A stretch of 32,081 nt of DNA from Planctomycetota bacterium. Lineage in GTDB: Bacteria; Planctomycetota; UBA8108; UBA1146. The stretch lies in contig JABHOG010000022.1 of NCBI GenBank assembly GCA_018694835.1, positions 1 through 32,081 on the forward strand, in the 5' to 3' direction. Position numbers and translations under genes: made by a program. Below, piece by piece: positions 1 to 8,816 of this stretch. The number at the start of each line of letters is the position of its first letter. The first letter of the stretch is position 1. The notes beneath the pieces were generated by a model that searched no databases, had not been told where the DNA came from, and worked only from the letters and a program-made list of their open reading frames with translations.

Positions 1-2799
1 CTGTTCACCGCATCGGGACCACGCTTGCTGATGCCGGACCAGGCGGTGATCGGTGCCCGCCGAACTCTGGACCAGGCGATCGTCATCGATGTCCGGATCG
101 AGTCACAATCTCGCTGTCAACTGCGCATCGGAGATGGTCCGCCAGAAACCCTCATCCTCGATGCTGGTGAGGCTACGATGAAAATCGACGCCCCGCCCCC
201 CGGCACTCCCATCGTGGTTTCCTGGGAGCAGCACTCGGCGGCTTGCCAGGTTCCTCCGAGGCGACGACCGATCTCCATCCAGGATGACTCACAACTGGAA
301 ACGGTCGCGGCAGTCCTCTCGGTACTGGAACGGACTGGATCCATCGTCCTCGACGAGACCGACCCCGATCTGCTCATCGTCAGAGGAATCGCCACCGCAA
401 GTTCTCGCCCCTTCATCTCGTTTCCAGCGGCGCCCACCGATCTGTTCCTACCCCGGGTGATCCCAGCCTCTCCCGCTCCAGCGCTACTCGAGGGGCTTCA
501 TCCTCGATACTGGACCATCCTGCAGGGGCAGGTGGCGACCGGGGTGCCGCTGCTGATCGATCAGCAGGGTCAGGGGCTGATCGGTCGCTCCGATGGTGGA
601 TTCCACTGGGGATTCCTACCCGATGATGGAGACCTGTGGCGTCGCTCCGACTGGCCGGTGCTGTTGGGTCGAATGATCGAGGAACTGGTGCCCACTGCGT
701 ATCGCAAGCCACCATCGATGCCGGCGATGGCGAGCGCCCAGCTGCCGCTGATTCTGGCACTGCTACTGGCACTGTGTGGATCGCTATCGCTCGGCCGCAG
801 TGGTCTGCTGGCGACCTTGCTGATCTGCGTCGCCATCGCAGTCGGACAGATGCCCAGCGCGGCGCGCCCACTGATCGGAGACGAGAACCTCGAACAGATC
901 AGTGCGACCACCGATGCCGGTCGATCTTTGCAACTGCTCGACAGTTCCTCACCGGCGTCCCCCGATCTGATCCAGCGAGTTCAACAACGAGGGGTCGGTC
1001 TCACCCTGGTGACCGATCCGAGCCGCCTCAACGATTCTCCGATCACCCGCGTCCGACCGGGTCAGCAATACTCCATCGAGGGATGGAAATCAGCACTGGC
1101 GCTCTCGCCGCAAGGCACCACGACCCGCATCGAGTGGCCATGGATCGCCGAGCAGTCTGGAGTCTGGTTACTGAAACGTGAAGCACAGCAGCCGCTCGGC
1201 GATGCTCCCGATCGGATGGTAGTGATCGTCGAATCATCGATCCCTGCAGCACTGTGGAGCGATCCCGAGGCGATCGCTGCACAGTTGTTACCGCAACCGG
1301 AGTTCTCGATGGTCGGTGGGATCGGCCACTTGCCACAGCCGGCGGCGGGATCCGTCATCGTCTGGAATGGAATCCCCATCGCGGCAGATCTGTTCAACCC
1401 GCTGAAATCCTGGATCGAGCAGGGCGGCGCCTTTCTGGCCCTTCCCGCCGATCGCTTCTGTGACGATGAACCGACCCGCATCGGTCTCGAAGGTATCCTC
1501 GCCACCGCGATCCCTGCGGCACCCGACCCGCCACTGCAGGATCTTGGAGTGTTGTTACTCGATCTCTCCGGCAGTCTCTCGGGAGCATCCTCCACGATAC
1601 TACTCGAGGGGACTATGGCACTCCTCGAAGGCTCCCCGCGAAACAGTCGCTGGGGCATTGCGGGCTTCCGCGATCGACTCGACTGGATCATCGAACCGGG
1701 AACTCCGATCGATTCCTCGTGGCTCGAGCGGATCCCTCCTCAGATCACAGCGGGAGGTGGAACCGATCTGGGTCAAGCGTTGCAACAGTGCCGGGATACG
1801 ATGATCGATCATCCAGGAGGTCGCTCTTTGGTGGTGATCACCGACGGGCGCACGACACCGGACGACTGGATCGCCATCGGCGACTCGTTGATGAAGGCTG
1901 ACATCGAACTCGACATCGTACTGGTTGGAGATTCGATCGAACGATCCGCGGTGGAACAGCTCTGTCGTCATTCCGGGGGGCAACTCCACCACGCTCGAAG
2001 TTCCAGTCATGCCGCAGCTCTGCTGCAAGATGCAGTGCAATCGACAGAACAGGGCTGGCAACCGGTCGAGTCACCGGTACTGGTATCCGCTGTAGATCGC
2101 TTCATCGAAGCGGGGCCGAGGCTTCCCCCGGAACCGAGCCGCAGAGTGGCCATCGACGCACCAACGCGTCACCCCGAGGGAAAGTGGCTCTGGGTCGATG
2201 GCAGTGGTGCGCCGATCCTGGCGATTCGCCCCATCGGGGATGGGCTCAGCGCGACCTGGTATTCCGGCCTCGATCGATTCAGTTTGGCCGGATCCGTCGA
2301 CGAAACTCATGCCCATCTATCGCAGTTGTTGGCAGCGGCTGCCGAGCAACGCCAGCCACGGCACCGAAGAGGATTCGTCATCCACACTGCCAGCGGAATG
2401 CCACAACTTTGGTGGTCTCGACTGGAGGGTGATCCTTTGTCGGGGGAGGTCACTGGCGGTCATGTGGGAAGCGCGGCGATGCGGCTCCGGGGTGTCGCCA
2501 CTCCCGGAGAGAACGGGTTCGTGGCACCGCTCGCATCGATCACCGGAAATACCCCACCGTCACCGATCTGGTGGAAACAAGGCTCTCGCATCGATGCAGC
2601 AGCGGTTCCTGCTCGTGGAACTGCTCGGCACTGGCGCTCGGTACTGGGCGATCGAACGTTGGCCCCAGCCAGCCTCGGTGCGCCGGTCGGGTGGCTACTG
2701 GTTGTGGCTGCTGCGTCGTTGCTCAGCAGCCGAGTGCGTCAGGGGTGGGATCGACTCCTGCAACGGGATACGGCGGTGGAAGCGGCCCGGAACCGTTGA
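1..2799 (+). CDS. BatA/VWA-domain membrane protein, 5' end missing
   Basis: The frame is open from the first base of the window, so the gene begins upstream; the first internal ATG is at 25. Counted from that ATG (924 residues), two hydrophobic segments lie at about 240-258 and 262-278 and a C-terminal one at about 886-903. Between them is a von Willebrand factor A domain with a complete MIDAS site: DLSGS at 513-517, the Thr of GGTD at 580 and the Asp of ITDG at 607. The region just before (around 430-470) looks like a class I glutamine-amidotransferase-type fold without an obvious catalytic triad. This layout fits the BatA/aerotolerance-type proteins common in Planctomycetota, often found beside MoxR ATPases, whose role is poorly defined. 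The VWA domain should bind a divalent metal and a protein partner. The last 77 bp overlap the convergent nuclease gene. VWA call is firm; exact role is unknown. Confidence 0.8.
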   Translation: MFTASGPRLLMPDQAVIGARRTLDQAIVIDVRIESQSRCQLRIGDGPPETLILDAGEATMKIDAPPPGTPIVVSWEQHSAACQVPPRRRPISIQDDSQLETVAAVLSVLERTGSIVLDETDPDLLIVRGIATASSRPFISFPAAPTDLFLPRVIPASPAPALLEGLHPRYWTILQGQVATGVPLLIDQQGQGLIGRSDGGFHWGFLPDDGDLWRRSDWPVLLGRMIEELVPTAYRKPPSMPAMASAQLPLILALLLALCGSLSLGRSGLLATLLICVAIAVGQMPSAARPLIGDENLEQISATTDAGRSLQLLDSSSPASPDLIQRVQQRGVGLTLVTDPSRLNDSPITRVRPGQQYSIEGWKSALALSPQGTTTRIEWPWIAEQSGVWLLKREAQQPLGDAPDRMVVIVESSIPAALWSDPEAIAAQLLPQPEFSMVGGIGHLPQPAAGSVIVWNGIPIAADLFNPLKSWIEQGGAFLALPADRFCDDEPTRIGLEGILATAIPAAPDPPLQDLGVLLLDLSGSLSGASSTILLEGTMALLEGSPRNSRWGIAGFRDRLDWIIEPGTPIDSSWLERIPPQITAGGGTDLGQALQQCRDTMIDHPGGRSLVVITDGRTTPDDWIAIGDSLMKADIELDIVLVGDSIERSAVEQLCRHSGGQLHHARSSSHAAALLQDAVQSTEQGWQPVESPVLVSAVDRFIEAGPRLPPEPSRRVAIDAPTRHPEGKWLWVDGSGAPILAIRPIGDGLSATWYSGLDRFSLAGSVDETHAHLSQLLAAAAEQRQPRHRRGFVIHTASGMPQLWWSRLEGDPLSGEVTGGHVGSAAMRLRGVATPGENGFVAPLASITGNTPPSPIWWKQGSRIDAAAVPARGTARHWRSVLGDRTLAPASLGAPVGWLLVVAAASLLSSRVRQGWDRLLQRDTAVEAARNR

Positions 2800-4687
2800 A
2801 CAGTTCTTGCAGGATGACCACGGCATCGGAGATATCGAGAGTTCCATCATCGTTGGCGTCTCCGGCGTCCTCACAACTGAGCTGGGTGGTACTGCCGAAG
2901 AGCAGATCGAGCAGCAGGATCGGATCGCTGATGTCGACGGTGAAATCACGATTGGCATCCCCACGGATGAAAATCTGTGGACCCGGAGGAGGCGGGACGA
3001 TGGCCGAGCCGGGTCCTCCAGGACTGCCGAGATCACCAGATCCATAGGGGGTGGTGGCGCTGATCCAGACAGCTGGATCATTGGGATCGGGCGCCAGCAG
3101 ATCGAGAAGTTCCGCAGAGAATCCGGCCAGGAAGGGCCAAGTAGCGGAAGAGTACATCACTCTCGCTCGCTCCACCGCCAGTGGATCGATCAGCACCACT
3201 TCATCGATGCTGTTGGCCAGGATCAGATTTCCGCCGTAGACGTAATCCACGTCCACTCCACCGTTGGTCGCAACATTTCCGTCGCGGGCCAACACGAGAA
3301 ACTCCAAGGGTGCGATCAGTAACCCTGCAGGTGCATTGATCTGATGAATATCGATATCGTCATCGCGAATTGTCCAGCCGTTGAGATCGACGGTGGCGCT
3401 TCCTCGATTGAAAATCTCGAACCATTCCCCGACCGCATCGCTGACCACCGAAGGATTCGGCATCACCTCCGAGATGACCAGGTTGACGGCGCCGGGATCG
3501 GGGGGGGGTGCTCCACACCCCTGGCCAGTCAGTGGCACGGCGGACACGGTCGAGCCTGTGACACTCTCATTCCCCGAAACATCGGTCGCAGAGACCTGAT
3601 AGAAGTACTGGGTTCCGCCATCCACCGCGGTGTCGATCAGGTTGCTGACAGACCCGCTGGAGGTGAGCAAGGTGAACGGTCCCTGAACAGCGGTCGCTCG
3701 GTAGATGGAATAGCCGGAAAGGTCACTCTCGCTGTTGTTTGCCCAGTCGACGGTGACCTGGCACTCTCCAGCCACCGCCGAAAGGCTGGTCGGAGCCGCC
3801 GGCGGAGTGGTATCGGAGGTGGGACAGACCCAGATCTGACAGACATATTCAGGATGATCGACGTATGGATTTCTATTTCCCTGATATCCGAAGACCACAT
3901 CGTTTCTCATCTGTTCCTCGGCACTGACCGGATCCTCGATATGCCACTCGAGCAGGGTCGAGAGTAACCCCATGTAGGCGATACTCTGATTGGCCGATGT
4001 GTTCGACACGATCTGCGAACGATTGTCGGTCAATCGGAGATCCGGTTCACTGCAGCCACTGATCGAGTGAGTGCCTCCCTCGTACCGCGTCTCCATGTAG
4101 AACATCGATCGTGCCGCATCTCCTCGGTGATCTTCCCACACTTGCCACGATCCTGAATTTCCAGCACCACTCCCGAGATTGGTGAAAGGGGTGCCTTCGG
4201 CGGCATAAGAGGAACAACTGGTAAAGCACCAGTCATAGGGACGATTGCCCCGTGAAGAGTTGTAGGAGGGGCTCGCCGCATGGAGGTGGTGAACATCCGA
4301 GTAAGGGTAATTGCAGGAGTTGTCATTGGTGTAGCCATAGGATGAAGGCCAGGTGTGCTCCCGGTTCCAGCCATTGGTCGTGTTCTGGGCGGACCACGGG
4401 ACCGAGGTGTTGCGATAGAAGTTGATCACATTGGCAAGATTGGCGGGATCTTCGTCGGCGGCTCCGACGATGTCCCAGGTATCGGTCGCAGAACTGGTGT
4501 AGGGAAATCGCTGATGATCATCGATGATGGAGTGCAAAGCCTGACGCAGCGATTCACCGACCAATCCATTGGCTGGATTGTAATAACCAGCCGGTGGGTC
4601 CGCCTGCAACGGTCCTGTCGTCAGCAGGCAGAGCCACTGAAGCCAGATGGCTATGAGAATCGTAGGTGTCCGTTTCTGGACCATCAT
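2723..4687 (-). CDS. Secreted endonuclease I with FN3, lamin-tail and dockerin-like modules
   Basis: 654 residues. The N-terminus has a signal peptide (about 1-29, cleavage after LQA). Residues about 30-285 match the endonuclease I / extracellular ribonuclease family: WNREHTWP at 107-114, DVHHL at 131-135 and the Asn-bearing RGN at 146-148 form the beta-beta-alpha metal nuclease core seen in Vibrio Vvn and E. coli EndA. A fibronectin III-like domain (about 293-390), a lamin-tail domain (about 400-520) and a dockerin-like module (573-654) follow. The dockerin part has two D-x-N-x-D-type calcium loops and ends in GVDPTPDALGC. The expected role is extracellular nucleic-acid degradation, for nutrient scavenging or matrix turnover. 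The start is one of two adjacent ATGs with no strong Shine-Dalgarno sequence. A nine-G run at 3500-3508 (plus strand) lies between the FN3 and lamin-tail parts. Confidence 0.88.
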   Translation of the reverse strand: MMVQKRTPTILIAIWLQWLCLLTTGPLQADPPAGYYNPANGLVGESLRQALHSIIDDHQRFPYTSSATDTWDIVGAADEDPANLANVINFYRNTSVPWSAQNTTNGWNREHTWPSSYGYTNDNSCNYPYSDVHHLHAASPSYNSSRGNRPYDWCFTSCSSYAAEGTPFTNLGSGAGNSGSWQVWEDHRGDAARSMFYMETRYEGGTHSISGCSEPDLRLTDNRSQIVSNTSANQSIAYMGLLSTLLEWHIEDPVSAEEQMRNDVVFGYQGNRNPYVDHPEYVCQIWVCPTSDTTPPAAPTSLSAVAGECQVTVDWANNSESDLSGYSIYRATAVQGPFTLLTSSGSVSNLIDTAVDGGTQYFYQVSATDVSGNESVTGSTVSAVPLTGQGCGAPPPDPGAVNLVISEVMPNPSVVSDAVGEWFEIFNRGSATVDLNGWTIRDDDIDIHQINAPAGLLIAPLEFLVLARDGNVATNGGVDVDYVYGGNLILANSIDEVVLIDPLAVERARVMYSSATWPFLAGFSAELLDLLAPDPNDPAVWISATTPYGSGDLGSPGGPGSAIVPPPPGPQIFIRGDANRDFTVDISDPILLLDLLFGSTTQLSCEDAGDANDDGTLDISDAVVILQELFNGSGPLPPPYPVAGVDPTPDALGC

Positions 4688-4997
4688 CGTCCGATCTAGG
4701 GCTCTTTGAAGTCTACCTCAGTCCCCGGAGGGGTGAGAGACTTCTCGTGAAGTGACTATCCAGTCCATACTACCACTTAACAAATAGAAGCCGGGTCAAT
4801 TGCCCGCCTCCCTGCTGTAGTGCGATGAAGTGGCACTCCCCCCCCCACTGAAGGTCTTGTATCGGGAAAACACCGAACTTTTGTCAATCCACTCTAACGT
4901 TACAGAAATAGGCTGCGACTGTTTACAAACTCCCTGAGGGGAGGATAATAAAACACCTCCAGTGTGTGGAAAATTAAGAAGAAGGACGAGGGTTAGG
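4688..4997. other. Divergent intergenic region (310 bp)
   Basis: This region separates the leftward nuclease gene from the rightward repeat protein and must hold both promoters. It is visibly more AT-rich than the flanking genes. It contains a run of nine C (4838-4846), a plausible sigma-70 promoter for the rightward gene, and on the minus strand a weaker candidate (TTGTTA, 17-bp spacer, GATAGT) for the nuclease. Short GC-rich inverted repeats (CCCC-GGA-GGGG near 4716 and CTCCC-TGAG-GGGAG at 4930-4943) could be operators. No credible gene was found: the in-frame ATG at 4962 lacks a ribosome binding site and is disfavoured. Confidence 0.6.
4922..4949 (+). promoter_or_regulatory. Candidate sigma-70 promoter for the repeat protein at 4998
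   Basis: TTTACA (4922-4927) and GATAAT (4944-4949) are separated by 16 bp, which matches 5 of 6 bases at each element. The spacer carries an inverted repeat, CTCCC-TGAG-GGGAG, that could be an operator. Transcription would begin near 4956 and leave a leader of about 40 nt with a purine-rich ribosome binding site before the ATG at 4998. Confidence 0.4.
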
Positions 4998-7211
4998 ATG
5001 AAATTGACGATGTCGTGGACAGCTGCGCTCGGTGCAATACTGCTCGGCGCACTGCTGCTGCCTCCCCAGCTCCAGGCTCAGGGGTGGGTCATCAGCGGGA
5101 CCGTGGCCGATGCTCTGGGGAGCCCGATTCCCCAGGCGGACCTCGATCTGTTCAGCGATCTGGCCCCTTCGGTAGAGATTGCCGTCAGTGGAGACACCAC
5201 CGGTCCCGACGGAACCTTTTCGATGACCATCCTCGATGCGGTTCCAGCCGGAGCCTTCTCGATGCAGGTCGAACCCCCACCTGGATTCTTATCGACCACC
5301 CTCTCGCTCTCCCTCTCCGGAAGTATTGATGTGGGAGTCATCAACCTCGGAAGTGGCTGGATCATCAGCGGAATCGTCCAGGACACCAATGGCAATCCCT
5401 TGGCTCCCATCGACATCGACATGAGAGGAACCAATACCGGGTGGATCAACTTGACCGGGGATTTCACCAATGCCGCTGGAATTTTCACAATCACCTTGTC
5501 AGCACTGGTCGATGAATATCGAATTGTCTTTTCGATGGCGACTCCCACACCGACAGTATTTCCCCTTCAACTGGACGATGTCTTTCTGTTTGGTGACACC
5601 GACCTGGGCACAATCGTGATGGACCCAGGCTTCACCGTGATCGGTTCTATCATCGACGATACCGGAGCTCCGCTATCCGGCATCGACATGAACGCCATCG
5701 ATGCGCAGGGCATTCCTGCGGAGCTGTTCAATGACGATTCTGATCTCAATGGCAACTTCTCCGTGTTGTTTCCGGCAGGGACCTGGGAGGCTAGCCTGCG
5801 CTCAGTCGATCCCACCGCCACCCAGGAATGGGTCCCACACACCTTCCCACTGATGGTCGTGGATGGACCGCTCGATCTTGGAACGACCCAGATGCTTCCC
5901 GGCTATCACTTCATTGGTGAGGTGCACGACTCGATTGGAAATTGGGTTGAAGGGGCCGACCTGGATGCAGAGCACTCCGCGACGGGAAACTCCATCACGA
6001 TCAACAATGACACCACCGACATCAACGGTCGATTCGACGTGATATTGCCCATCGGCTCGCTTTTGCTCGAAATCGATCCACCCCTGCTCGGTCCAGTTCT
6101 TCAGACCGTGATCGTGCCGCTCGGTGTGGTTGCAGGTGCTCCTGTCGACCTCGGGATCATCGTGCTTCCCGACGGTGTTCTGCTCTCTGGTAGGTGCATC
6201 GACTCGACTGGCGCACCGGTCGGGCTAGTCGATGTGGAACTGTTCGATTCCGCGACAGGTATTCTGTATCCGACCATCCATGAAAATGGCGCCGCCGATG
6301 GCACCTTTTCCTTTGCCATCGACCCCGGCGTTTACGATCTGATGATCATCCCGCCAGCAGCAACAGGAGTCGCTCCCACCCTTCTGGCAGGGATCAGCGT
6401 ACTCTCCAGTACAGACCTTGGAGATCTGGTGTTGGCACCCGGAGTGCAGCTCTCGGGAACCGTCGCTGCAGCAGGAGTGGCGCAACCCGATGTGTTGATA
6501 GAGGTTTCGGATCCAGCCAGCGGTATCATCCCGGCGTGGGGAACCTTGATCACCGATCCACTCGGGCACTACAGCGTGTCGCTGATTCCGGGAACCTACA
6601 ATATCAACTTCACCGCGCCTCTAGCGGGCGGATACGATGACCATGTCGAGACCAATCTACCTCTCGTCAACGATTTGATCCTCGACATCGATTTCGCCAT
6701 ACAGGCTCCCGCAGGCGTGACCTCCTTGCTTTGCAATGCCGCTGGAAGCACCATCGAGTTGTCCTGGAACAATGCAGAAGCGGATTACGATACGATCACG
6801 GTCTTCCGGGAAGGGCTCATCCTCGGCCAGCTCGCCGGCACAGACAGTCAGTTTCTGGACTCGTCGCCGCTGGTTGGGATCCCCGCCCTTTATGAGATCA
6901 TGGCCACACGAGACGGGCTCAACTCCGTGAGCAGTCCTTGCAGCGTCACCGCACCGGTTGTTTTCGTTCGCTGCGATGCGAGTCCGGATGGCCTGGTCAC
7001 CATCGCAGATGCGGTGACGATCCTCTCTCACATGTTCTCACAGGGACCCATTTCTTGCCTGGACGCCGCCGATTGTAACGACTCGGGAGAGATCAACATT
7101 GCCGACCCGGTAGCCTTGCTCCAGTTCCTCTTCGTCACTGGAACTCCACCGCCAGTTCCTTATCCCACTGCCGGAGTCGATCCGACTGCAGATTCACTCG
7201 GTTGTTCCTGA
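4998..7211 (+). CDS. Secreted protein with six carboxypeptidase-regulatory-like repeats, FN3-like and dockerin-like modules
   Basis: 737 residues from the ATG at 4998. This start is preferred over the in-frame ATG at 4962 because a purine-rich Shine-Dalgarno stretch (GAAGGACGAGGG, 4981-4992) precedes it and because it places a signal peptide (MKLTMSWTAALGAILLGALL, cleavage near LQAQ) at the N-terminus. The body holds six repeats of about 90 residues, each opening with a hydrophobic-SG-x-V-x-D-x-x-G-x-P pattern. These resemble CarboxypepD_reg / transthyretin-like beta-sandwiches, as in large adhesive surface proteins. A two-Cys FN3-like module (about 570-650) of the type repeated in the S8 protease follows, then a dockerin-like tail (656-737) ending in GVDPTADSLGCS. 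No catalytic motif is visible, so a structural or adhesive role outside the cell is likely. The second calcium loop (DCNDSGEIN) is less canonical than in its neighbours. Confidence 0.85.
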   Translation: MKLTMSWTAALGAILLGALLLPPQLQAQGWVISGTVADALGSPIPQADLDLFSDLAPSVEIAVSGDTTGPDGTFSMTILDAVPAGAFSMQVEPPPGFLSTTLSLSLSGSIDVGVINLGSGWIISGIVQDTNGNPLAPIDIDMRGTNTGWINLTGDFTNAAGIFTITLSALVDEYRIVFSMATPTPTVFPLQLDDVFLFGDTDLGTIVMDPGFTVIGSIIDDTGAPLSGIDMNAIDAQGIPAELFNDDSDLNGNFSVLFPAGTWEASLRSVDPTATQEWVPHTFPLMVVDGPLDLGTTQMLPGYHFIGEVHDSIGNWVEGADLDAEHSATGNSITINNDTTDINGRFDVILPIGSLLLEIDPPLLGPVLQTVIVPLGVVAGAPVDLGIIVLPDGVLLSGRCIDSTGAPVGLVDVELFDSATGILYPTIHENGAADGTFSFAIDPGVYDLMIIPPAATGVAPTLLAGISVLSSTDLGDLVLAPGVQLSGTVAAAGVAQPDVLIEVSDPASGIIPAWGTLITDPLGHYSVSLIPGTYNINFTAPLAGGYDDHVETNLPLVNDLILDIDFAIQAPAGVTSLLCNAAGSTIELSWNNAEADYDTITVFREGLILGQLAGTDSQFLDSSPLVGIPALYEIMATRDGLNSVSSPCSVTAPVVFVRCDASPDGLVTIADAVTILSHMFSQGPISCLDAADCNDSGEINIADPVALLQFLFVTGTPPPVPYPTAGVDPTADSLGCS
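5082..6710 (+). repeat. Six tandem ~270-bp coding repeats (CarboxypepD_reg-like)
   Basis: Repeat starts lie near 5082, 5352, 5628, 5901, 6174 and 6441, so the period is 267-276 bp. Units share the opening I-S-G-x-V-x-D-x-x-G-x-P pattern but have diverged strongly at DNA level. They are old duplications, unlike the near-identical PKD units further right. Confidence 0.75.
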
Positions 7212-7328
7212 TCCTGAGGTGCTGGCTACAACCGGGCGCGGGTTGCAATGGGAGGCTTTCAAACCGGGTGCTGATTGCATCCGGGAACTGGCTCCAAATC
7301 CCTCGATCGGGCAGAGGAACCTCGAATC

Positions 7329-8816
7329 TCATAATCCCTGGCGAAGCTTTTCTCGATGCACTGCCTGGAGGATGCCCTCCCAGCTCTTGTCAGCCAGTTT
7401 CCTACCATTGAGGTAGAGCACAGGGGTGCGATCGATGCCGAGGCGTTGGCCCTCATCCAGGTCTTCGGTGATCATCATGACCAGAACGGGAGAGAGCCGA
7501 TCTCTCTCGAATCGCTCGATATCGAGACCGATCTCTTTCGCCAGCGCGGTGATGGTGGCGGCGGAGAGCGAGTCCTGAAGTTTGAACAGACCAGTTCCCA
7601 TCTCCCAGTATTTCCCCTGGAGGCGAGCCGCTTCCGCAGCCAGTGCTGCTGTCATCGACATCGGGTGAATCGATCCAAGGGGTTGATTTCGCACCACCAC
7701 TTGCACCTGATCCTGGTGAACCTCCTGCACTTTCTCGAGAAATTCCCAGAGATCCTTGCAGCGCTCGCACTGGAAATCGACGAACTCTATGAACTGGATC
7801 GGCGCATCGCTGGGCCCTCGGGTCGCTCGGCCGTCGGTTTCGATGATGTGGACGGGTGGACTCGGCTTCTTCAAGTAAATCACCACGTCTGCAGCGGCCC
7901 TCATCCTCTCGGCAAAACGGGCTTCCAACACGATCCGTCTCTCCGTTAGCAGATGAGCACGAATCGATTCCCTGATCTGGTCCAGGTCACCGACGATTCG
8001 AGTACGGTTCATGTTGAAGAAGGACTCGACTTCCGAATCCTTCACCGCTTCCAGCTTGGAATACACTTCCTGCTGGAGGAGTTGCCTCCCATCGATCCCT
8101 TGCTTCTTGCATTCCGCCTGGAGCAGCCTGTCATTGATTCGTCGATTCAATTCGCCGATCTCGATCTCATACTTCTTCCAGTCGTACTCGTGCTCAAGAT
8201 CCTCCAGGCCTTCCTCGATATCGAGAATCCTGAGCGGTTCTTCACCCACCATCACCACCACATCATCCAATCCGAGGTCGAGAGTTCTCTTCCGGAGCGG
8301 CTCCAGTTGATACTCGATCGGGATTCTCTGACTGATCTCCTCCAGCAGTGTGCGACCTATCTGGGCCGCTTGCTTGCGCGATACAGCTGCGTTCACTTCC
8401 TCTCGCACCTGTTCGAGGTCTGAACCGTACAGATCTGGAGCGGAACGCAGTTCCTTCAGCAGTTGCTGCTCGGTCGGTGGAGACATCGATTGCATGATCG
8501 CTTTCTCGATGAACTCTTCTCGATTCAATCCGAGACTACGGGCTTCCTGTCGAAACAGTCGGTCCTGAGTGGCGATCTGAACCAGGTCAATTCTCGCCGC
8601 GATCCGCTCGACCATCAGCGATTCAAGTTGACCACCGACCCACTGGCCCAGTTGCAACTGCGGAATCTGTTCGTTGCCGATCGCTGCCACGATCCCCTCG
8701 GGGGTGATCTGTGGGCAATCCTGGTCGACAGTGATCGTGGTGGGATCCTGTAACACAATCCTCGCTGGCTGCGAGAGCAACAATTCCAGGGTCAGTAGCG
8801 CAGAGATCACCAGCAT
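7329..8816 (-). CDS. Secreted SurA-like / DsbA-like thioredoxin-fold fusion protein
   Basis: 495 residues with a signal-like N-terminus (MLVISALLTLELLLSQPARI). Residues about 35-330 are helical and charged and show two SurA_N-type patterns: a short 'V-x-G-x-E-x-I' strand followed by long helices (about 45-100 and 185-260). No parvulin rotamase domain is visible. The C-terminal third (about 330-490) is a DsbA/thioredoxin_4 domain with C350-E-R-C353 and a Thr-Pro (cis-Pro, P465) in RTPVLYLNG. The expected role is periplasmic thiol-disulfide exchange, perhaps with a chaperone-like arm that holds a client. The ATG shares its A with the upstream TGA (TGATG), so it is translationally coupled to the cytochrome-fusion gene, whose heme-binding cysteines are a plausible client (inference). 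The DsbA-like part is confident; the SurA-like part is moderate. Confidence 0.8.
   Translation of the reverse strand: MLVISALLTLELLLSQPARIVLQDPTTITVDQDCPQITPEGIVAAIGNEQIPQLQLGQWVGGQLESLMVERIAARIDLVQIATQDRLFRQEARSLGLNREEFIEKAIMQSMSPPTEQQLLKELRSAPDLYGSDLEQVREEVNAAVSRKQAAQIGRTLLEEISQRIPIEYQLEPLRKRTLDLGLDDVVVMVGEEPLRILDIEEGLEDLEHEYDWKKYEIEIGELNRRINDRLLQAECKKQGIDGRQLLQQEVYSKLEAVKDSEVESFFNMNRTRIVGDLDQIRESIRAHLLTERRIVLEARFAERMRAAADVVIYLKKPSPPVHIIETDGRATRGPSDAPIQFIEFVDFQCERCKDLWEFLEKVQEVHQDQVQVVVRNQPLGSIHPMSMTAALAAEAARLQGKYWEMGTGLFKLQDSLSAATITALAKEIGLDIERFERDRLSPVLVMMITEDLDEGQRLGIDRTPVLYLNGRKLADKSWEGILQAVHREKLRQGL

Noticed and set aside
2198-3322. Plus-strand open frame of 374 codons across the convergent junction
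   Set aside because: It overlaps two well-supported genes in another frame and its translation is low-complexity Arg/Gly/Ser-rich with no domain.
4962-4997. ATG 4962 as start of the repeat protein
   Set aside because: It would put a charged 12-residue stretch before the signal peptide, has no ribosome binding site, and lies within a few bases of the predicted transcription start.
7212-7328. Bidirectional terminator between the convergent genes
   Set aside because: The best hairpin (7229-7233 with 7241-7245) has only five base pairs and no T run on either side, so it is not called; no other structure stands out in the 117-bp gap.
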